From: Gymnogyps californianus
Lineage: Eukaryota; Chordata; Aves; Accipitriformes; Cathartidae
Length of the DNA: 64,000 nt
Direction of reading: 5' to 3'
Assembly (NCBI RefSeq): GCF_018139145.2
Contig: NC_059471.1
Location: forward strand, 214,291,494 to 214,355,493
Made by a program: the position numbers and the translations under genes. The notes under the pieces were generated by a model. The model searched no databases. It saw nothing but the letters and a program-made list of their open reading frames with translations, and had not been told where the DNA came from. This document shows, in pieces, positions 63,001 through 64,000 of this stretch. Numbering within the stretch: the stretch's first letter is position 1; every line of letters starts with the position of its first letter.

Positions 63001-63239
63001 CCTCCCCCCCCTCCCCGAGCAGCGCTGGCCAAGAGCCCGACGAAGCTAAAGACGGTCCCCACCGGCCACCCCCGCGGGGACAGAGGGATGCCAGCCCACC
63101 CGAGCACCCCCCCCCCCCCCCGGTACTCACGCATGAGGGTGCTGAAGGCGCAGAGAGCCAGCAGCGCCTGCAGCAACACGCCGAAGCGCCCCAGCAGCGC
63201 GCCGCTGCCGCAGCCGTGCGCCGGGCGGGGGGCGGCCAT
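22901..63239 (-). CDS. STIMATE-like (TMEM110-family) store-operated calcium entry regulator, complete, 8 exons
   Basis: Eight exons on the minus strand, all GT/AG and all phases matching, total 804 nt (267 aa plus stop). STIMATE proteins are multi-pass ER membrane proteins that bind STIM1 at ER-plasma membrane junctions and promote store-operated calcium entry. The order is: an N-terminal hydrophobic helix (about 14-34, [19 protein letters not shown]), a basic loop (38-53, [16 protein letters not shown]), then hydrophobic helices at about 62-76, 86-112, 134-160 and 176-203, and a cytosolic tail 204-267. [30 protein letters not shown] and FWVVDS are the family signatures. Human STIMATE is ~294 aa and ends in a polybasic stretch. 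Here the tail is shorter, acidic ([14 protein letters not shown]) and ends QTSYQVVI, so I call it a paralog rather than STIMATE itself. It is convergent with ITIH5. Confidence 0.88.
25871..27012 (-). mobile_element. Solo LTR of an avian endogenous retrovirus (long type, with internal tandem repeats)
   Basis: About 1.14 kb with near-matching inverted ends: TGTGGTGGGTTG at the left, and CAAACCCAATACA at the right, whose complement is TGTATTGGGTTTG. The flanks AGGAC (25866-25870) and AGGGC (27013-27017) are a 5-bp target duplication with one mismatch. An AATAAA reads on the minus strand near 26060. Positions ~26280-26720 carry diverged ~45-50-bp units around ctgctccagcgtgggtccc. No internal viral genes are attached. 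Confidence 0.75.
26280..26720. repeat. Tandem repeat inside the LTR
   Basis: Roughly nine diverged copies of a unit starting ctgctccagcgtgggtccc and including cacgggctgcag. The repetition keeps several frames open by chance and explains the long overlapping frames here. Confidence 0.7.
30820..30936 (-). CDS. STIMATE-like exon 7 (end of fifth helix, tail)
   Basis: 117 nt in phase 0, acceptor CCCCAAG, donor GTAAGA. It opens [17 protein letters not shown], matching the family, then diverges: [22 protein letters not shown]. The tail after MRK is expected to face the cytosol. Confidence 0.92.
30937..33246 (-). other. STIMATE-like introns 5 and 6
   Basis: Two short introns, 30937-32046 and 32131-33246, on either side of exon 6. 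They contain a C/A-rich simple tract (31171-31215) and a G run near 32811-32830. No other feature recognised. Confidence 0.7.
32047..32130 (-). CDS. STIMATE-like exon 6 (start of fifth helix)
   Basis: 84 nt in phase 0 at both ends, acceptor CTCTGCAG, donor GTAAGT. It encodes [20 protein letters not shown] then [15 protein letters not shown] has a matching NP..L.L...M..VPF.VN pattern. Confidence 0.92.
33247..33359 (-). CDS. STIMATE-like exon 5 (fourth helix)
   Basis: 113 nt, acceptor TTCCCAG, donor GTAAGC. It encodes [20 protein letters not shown] then [17 protein letters not shown]. The FEK(S/T)V core inside the membrane segment is typical of the family. Confidence 0.93.
33360..43168 (-). 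other. STIMATE-like intron 4
   Basis: 9.8 kb with no recognised gene or full repeat. It has a 22-base poly-A (about 38331-38354), a poly-T (42642-42664) and a purine-rich, moderately CpG-containing stretch at 36090-36420. The open frames at 35343-36050 and 40900-41617 are not recognisable. Confidence 0.65.
43169..43290 (-). CDS. STIMATE-like exon 4 (third helix)
   Basis: 122 nt, acceptor CTCTTAG, donor GTAGGT. It encodes [40 protein letters not shown] and the first base of a glycine codon. This helix and the FGEYGDP junction are conserved in STIMATE. Confidence 0.93.
43291..46350 (-). other. STIMATE-like introns 2 and 3
   Basis: Introns 43291-45303 and 45400-46350 on either side of exon 3. 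A poly-A of about 22 bases lies at 44511-44532. Nothing else was recognised. Confidence 0.7.
45304..45399 (-). CDS. STIMATE-like exon 3 (second helix)
   Basis: 96 nt, acceptor TTCTCCAG, donor GTAAGT. It encodes [20 protein letters not shown] then [19 protein letters not shown] and [10 protein letters not shown] are hallmark sequences of the family. Confidence 0.94.
46351..46399 (-). CDS. STIMATE-like exon 2 (basic loop)
   Basis: A 49-nt exon with acceptor TTTGCAG and donor GTGAGA. It encodes [15 protein letters not shown] between split codons, nearly identical to the family motif after the first helix. Confidence 0.92.
47095..47246 (+). mobile_element. CR1 LINE 3' fragment
   Basis: About 150 bp ending in the CR1 tail: the end of the CR1 frame ([11 protein letters not shown]), then gttgaactagatgaccc, aaggtcccttccaaccc and cattctgtgattctt. 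Its orientation is opposite to the other CR1 copies in this window. Confidence 0.85.
48019..48046. repeat. Poly-T tract of ~26 bases beside the LTR
   Basis: An almost pure T run directly adjoining the GAGGG target duplication of the LTR at 48052. Confidence 0.85.
48052..48641 (-). mobile_element. Solo LTR of an avian endogenous retrovirus
   Basis: 590 bp beginning TGTCGTGGTTT and ending AAACCAGGACA, which form an inverted pair of ends. It is flanked by a perfect 5-bp duplication GAGGG (48047-48051 and 48642-48646). Read on the minus strand it has a TATA box (plus-strand TTTATATA at 48362-48369) followed by ATTAAA near 48190. It is clearly the same family as the LTRs at 50019 and 57735. No internal region is attached, so it is a solo LTR. 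Confidence 0.88.
50019..50642 (-). mobile_element. Solo LTR of an avian endogenous retrovirus, second copy
   Basis: 624 bp beginning TGTCGTGGTTTAACCCC and ending AAAACCAGGACA. It is flanked by a perfect 5-bp duplication ACTGG (50014-50018 and 50643-50647). The TATA box reads on the minus strand (plus TTTATATA, 50371-50378). It is similar to the copy at 48052 but has an (AATA/ATAATA)-rich expansion at 50160-50225. Its duplication differs from that of the other copy, so it inserted separately. Confidence 0.88.
55329..56072 (-). mobile_element. CR1 LINE, 5'-truncated
   Basis: About 740 bp on the minus strand ending in the CR1 tail (tcatagaatggtttgggttgg on the plus strand). It encodes the same ORF2 end as the copy at 7372 ([35 protein letters not shown]). 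By eye the two copies are very alike and therefore of the same subfamily. The 5' break is near 56072, well after the reverse transcriptase active site. Confidence 0.92.
57735..58307 (+). mobile_element. Solo LTR of an avian endogenous retrovirus, third copy
   Basis: 573 bp, TGTCCTGGTTTCAGCTGG to AAACCACAACA, plus orientation. It has TATATAAA at 58007-58014, ATTAAA at 58149-58154 and a 27-base G run at 58218-58244. The flanks AACAG (57730-57734) and CACAG (58308-58312) match at four of five positions. It is the same family as the copies at 48052 and 50019. Confidence 0.85.
58218..58244. repeat. Poly-G run of about 27 bases in the LTR
   Basis: An uninterrupted G tract near the 3' end of the LTR, where the other two copies have only short mixed G/C tracts. 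Its true length is likely variable or affected by assembly. Confidence 0.85.
58620..58885 (-). mobile_element. CR1 LINE 3' fragment
   Basis: About 265 bp on the minus strand starting atcacagaatgttttgggttgg and including aaaggccatctagtccaac and gatggggcatctaccacc. It is more diverged from the copies at 7372 and 55329, and so probably another subfamily. Confidence 0.9.
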
Positions 63240-63420
63240 GGCGGGCGCGGAGGGGTCGGGTCCGGTCCGGTGCGGAGCGGAGTGGAGCGGAGCGGGTCCG
63301 CCGCGCACAAAGGGCACCCCCCCCCGCCGCCCCCGCCCCTGCCCGGCCCCCGCCCGCGGCGGCGGCCACACCCGGGGGCGGGGGCGGAGGCGGGAGGGGC
63401 GGGGATGGGGATGGGGATGG
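62990..63420 (-). promoter_or_regulatory. CpG-island promoter of the STIMATE-like gene
   Basis: A very GC-rich, CpG-dense stretch around exon 1 with GGGGCGGGG-type Sp1 boxes (63370-63400). It has no TATA box close to the expected start, typical of a broadly expressed vertebrate gene. The exact transcription start cannot be seen. Confidence 0.7.
63131..63239 (-). CDS. STIMATE-like exon 1 (start codon, first membrane helix)
   Basis: The ATG (63239-63237) sits in a strong Kozak context (CCCGCCATGG). It encodes 36 residues beginning [16 protein letters not shown] and ending AFSTLM, then one base before donor GTGAGT. The frame stays open upstream through the G-rich repeats, but the family N-terminus and the Kozak context decide this start. 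Very GC-rich. Confidence 0.88.
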
Positions 63421-63460
63421 GGATGGGGATGGGGATGGGGATGGGGATAGGGATAGGGGG
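63400..63460. repeat. GGGGAT hexamer array upstream of the STIMATE-like gene
   Basis: About nine to ten direct copies of ggggat, the last ones changing to gggata. On the gene's strand it reads ATCCCC. It starts about 160 bp upstream of the ATG. Confidence 0.9.
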
Positions 63461-64000
63461 TCCTGGCAGGGACTGGGGTGCTGGGTTGGGGAAGCCGTGG
63501 TGAGGTTTGGGGTGCTGGGTTGGGGGAGTCCCGGTGGGGATAGGGGTGCTGGGGTGGGTGGATGGGTAAGGGTCCTGTTGGGGTTTGGGATGCTAGGCTG
63601 AGGAGTCTCAGAGTGTTTGGGGTGCCAGGATGGGGAAGTCCCGGCAGGTTTTGGGGTGCCTGATGGGGAGTACCTGGCAAGGTTTTCAGTGCTGGGCTGG
63701 GGATGTCCTGGAGGGGTTGGGGGGGTGGGTGGGGGTCCTGGCAGGGTTTGGGATACCAGGCTGGAGAGGGTGGGTGGGGGTCCCGGCAGGGTTTGAGATG
63801 CTGGGCTGTGGGAGTCCTGCTAGGGGTTTGGGGTGCCAGGCTGGGGAGGTTCTGGCGGGGTTTGGGGTACTGTGTTGTGGGAGTCCTGGCAGGAACTGGG
63901 ATGCTGGGCTGGGGAGGGTGGGTGGGGGTCCTGGTGAGGAGTGGGGTGCCGGGTTGAGGGGTTCCAGCAGGGACTGGGGTGCTGGGTTTGGGAGGTCCCA
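63460..64000. repeat. G-rich minisatellite, ~33-45-bp unit
   Basis: About 15 diverged copies of a unit like tcctggcagggtttggggt gctgggctggggag. Some units carry an extra gggtgggtgggg insert. The array continues to the end of the window, so its full length is unknown. Confidence 0.85.

Larger units (their letters stand above)
46400..63130 (-). other. STIMATE-like intron 1
   Basis: 16.7 kb. It holds three related LTRs and three CR1 fragments, listed separately. The remaining sequence (50650-55320, 56080-57730, 58890-62990) shows no exon with family features. The 3'-most kilobase before exon 1 becomes CpG-rich. Confidence 0.7.

Noticed and set aside
62946..63680. Long minus-strand frame of 244 codons covering exon 1
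   Set aside because: The upstream half is the ATCCCC hexamer and minisatellite read as PHPHPH. The real start is the ATG at 63239 in a strong Kozak context, and the frame leaves exon 1 at the donor 63130.

Overview
The window is a piece of a bird genome. It contains several copies of the avian CR1 LINE, recognisable by the 3' end whose complement reads CCATTCTATGATTCTATG, and four solo-type LTRs of avian endogenous retroviruses. It also has introns of 0.4-17 kb and a GC-rich first exon inside a CpG island. There are no prokaryotic operons, CRISPR arrays or tRNA/rRNA genes. Coding DNA is about 2.7 kb of 64 kb. The species cannot be fixed from the sequence alone.

Left part (1-~20,045): the 3' two thirds of an inter-alpha-trypsin inhibitor heavy chain gene on the + strand, best matched to ITIH5. 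Seven coding exons lie at 4068-4239, 6793-7102, 10927-11480, 11860-11910, 13000-13116, 15643-16020 and 17348-17646. They join in phase with GT/AG borders into 626 residues plus a stop. They carry most of the von Willebrand factor A domain, the linker, the DPHF motif where heavy chains of this family are cut, and the ITI_HC_C domain. The first ~310 residues lie to the left of the window. A likely 3' UTR follows, with an AATAAA at 20022-20027.

Right part (~22,375-63,239): a complete eight-exon gene on the - strand, convergent with ITIH5. The exons add up to exactly 804 nt (267 aa) and encode a multi-pass membrane protein of the STIMATE/TMEM110 family, an ER regulator of store-operated calcium entry. 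The membrane core matches the family closely but the cytosolic tail differs from STIMATE, so it is called here a STIMATE-like paralog. Intron 1 is ~16.7 kb and holds three related LTRs and three CR1 fragments. Intron 7 holds a different, longer LTR. The promoter end has a CpG island, a GGGGAT hexamer array and a G-rich minisatellite that reaches the window edge.

Main points of interest: the ITIH5/STIMATE-like neighbourhood mirrors the ITIH3-ITIH4-STIMATE block of human 3p21 and suggests an old paralogon. A possible unannotated antisense terminal exon sits inside an ITIH5 intron (8654-8779). Two solo LTRs with perfect, different 5-bp target duplications lie only 1.4 kb apart. Three of four LTRs are sense-oriented in the introns of the STIMATE-like gene. 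G-rich repeat arrays crowd its promoter.
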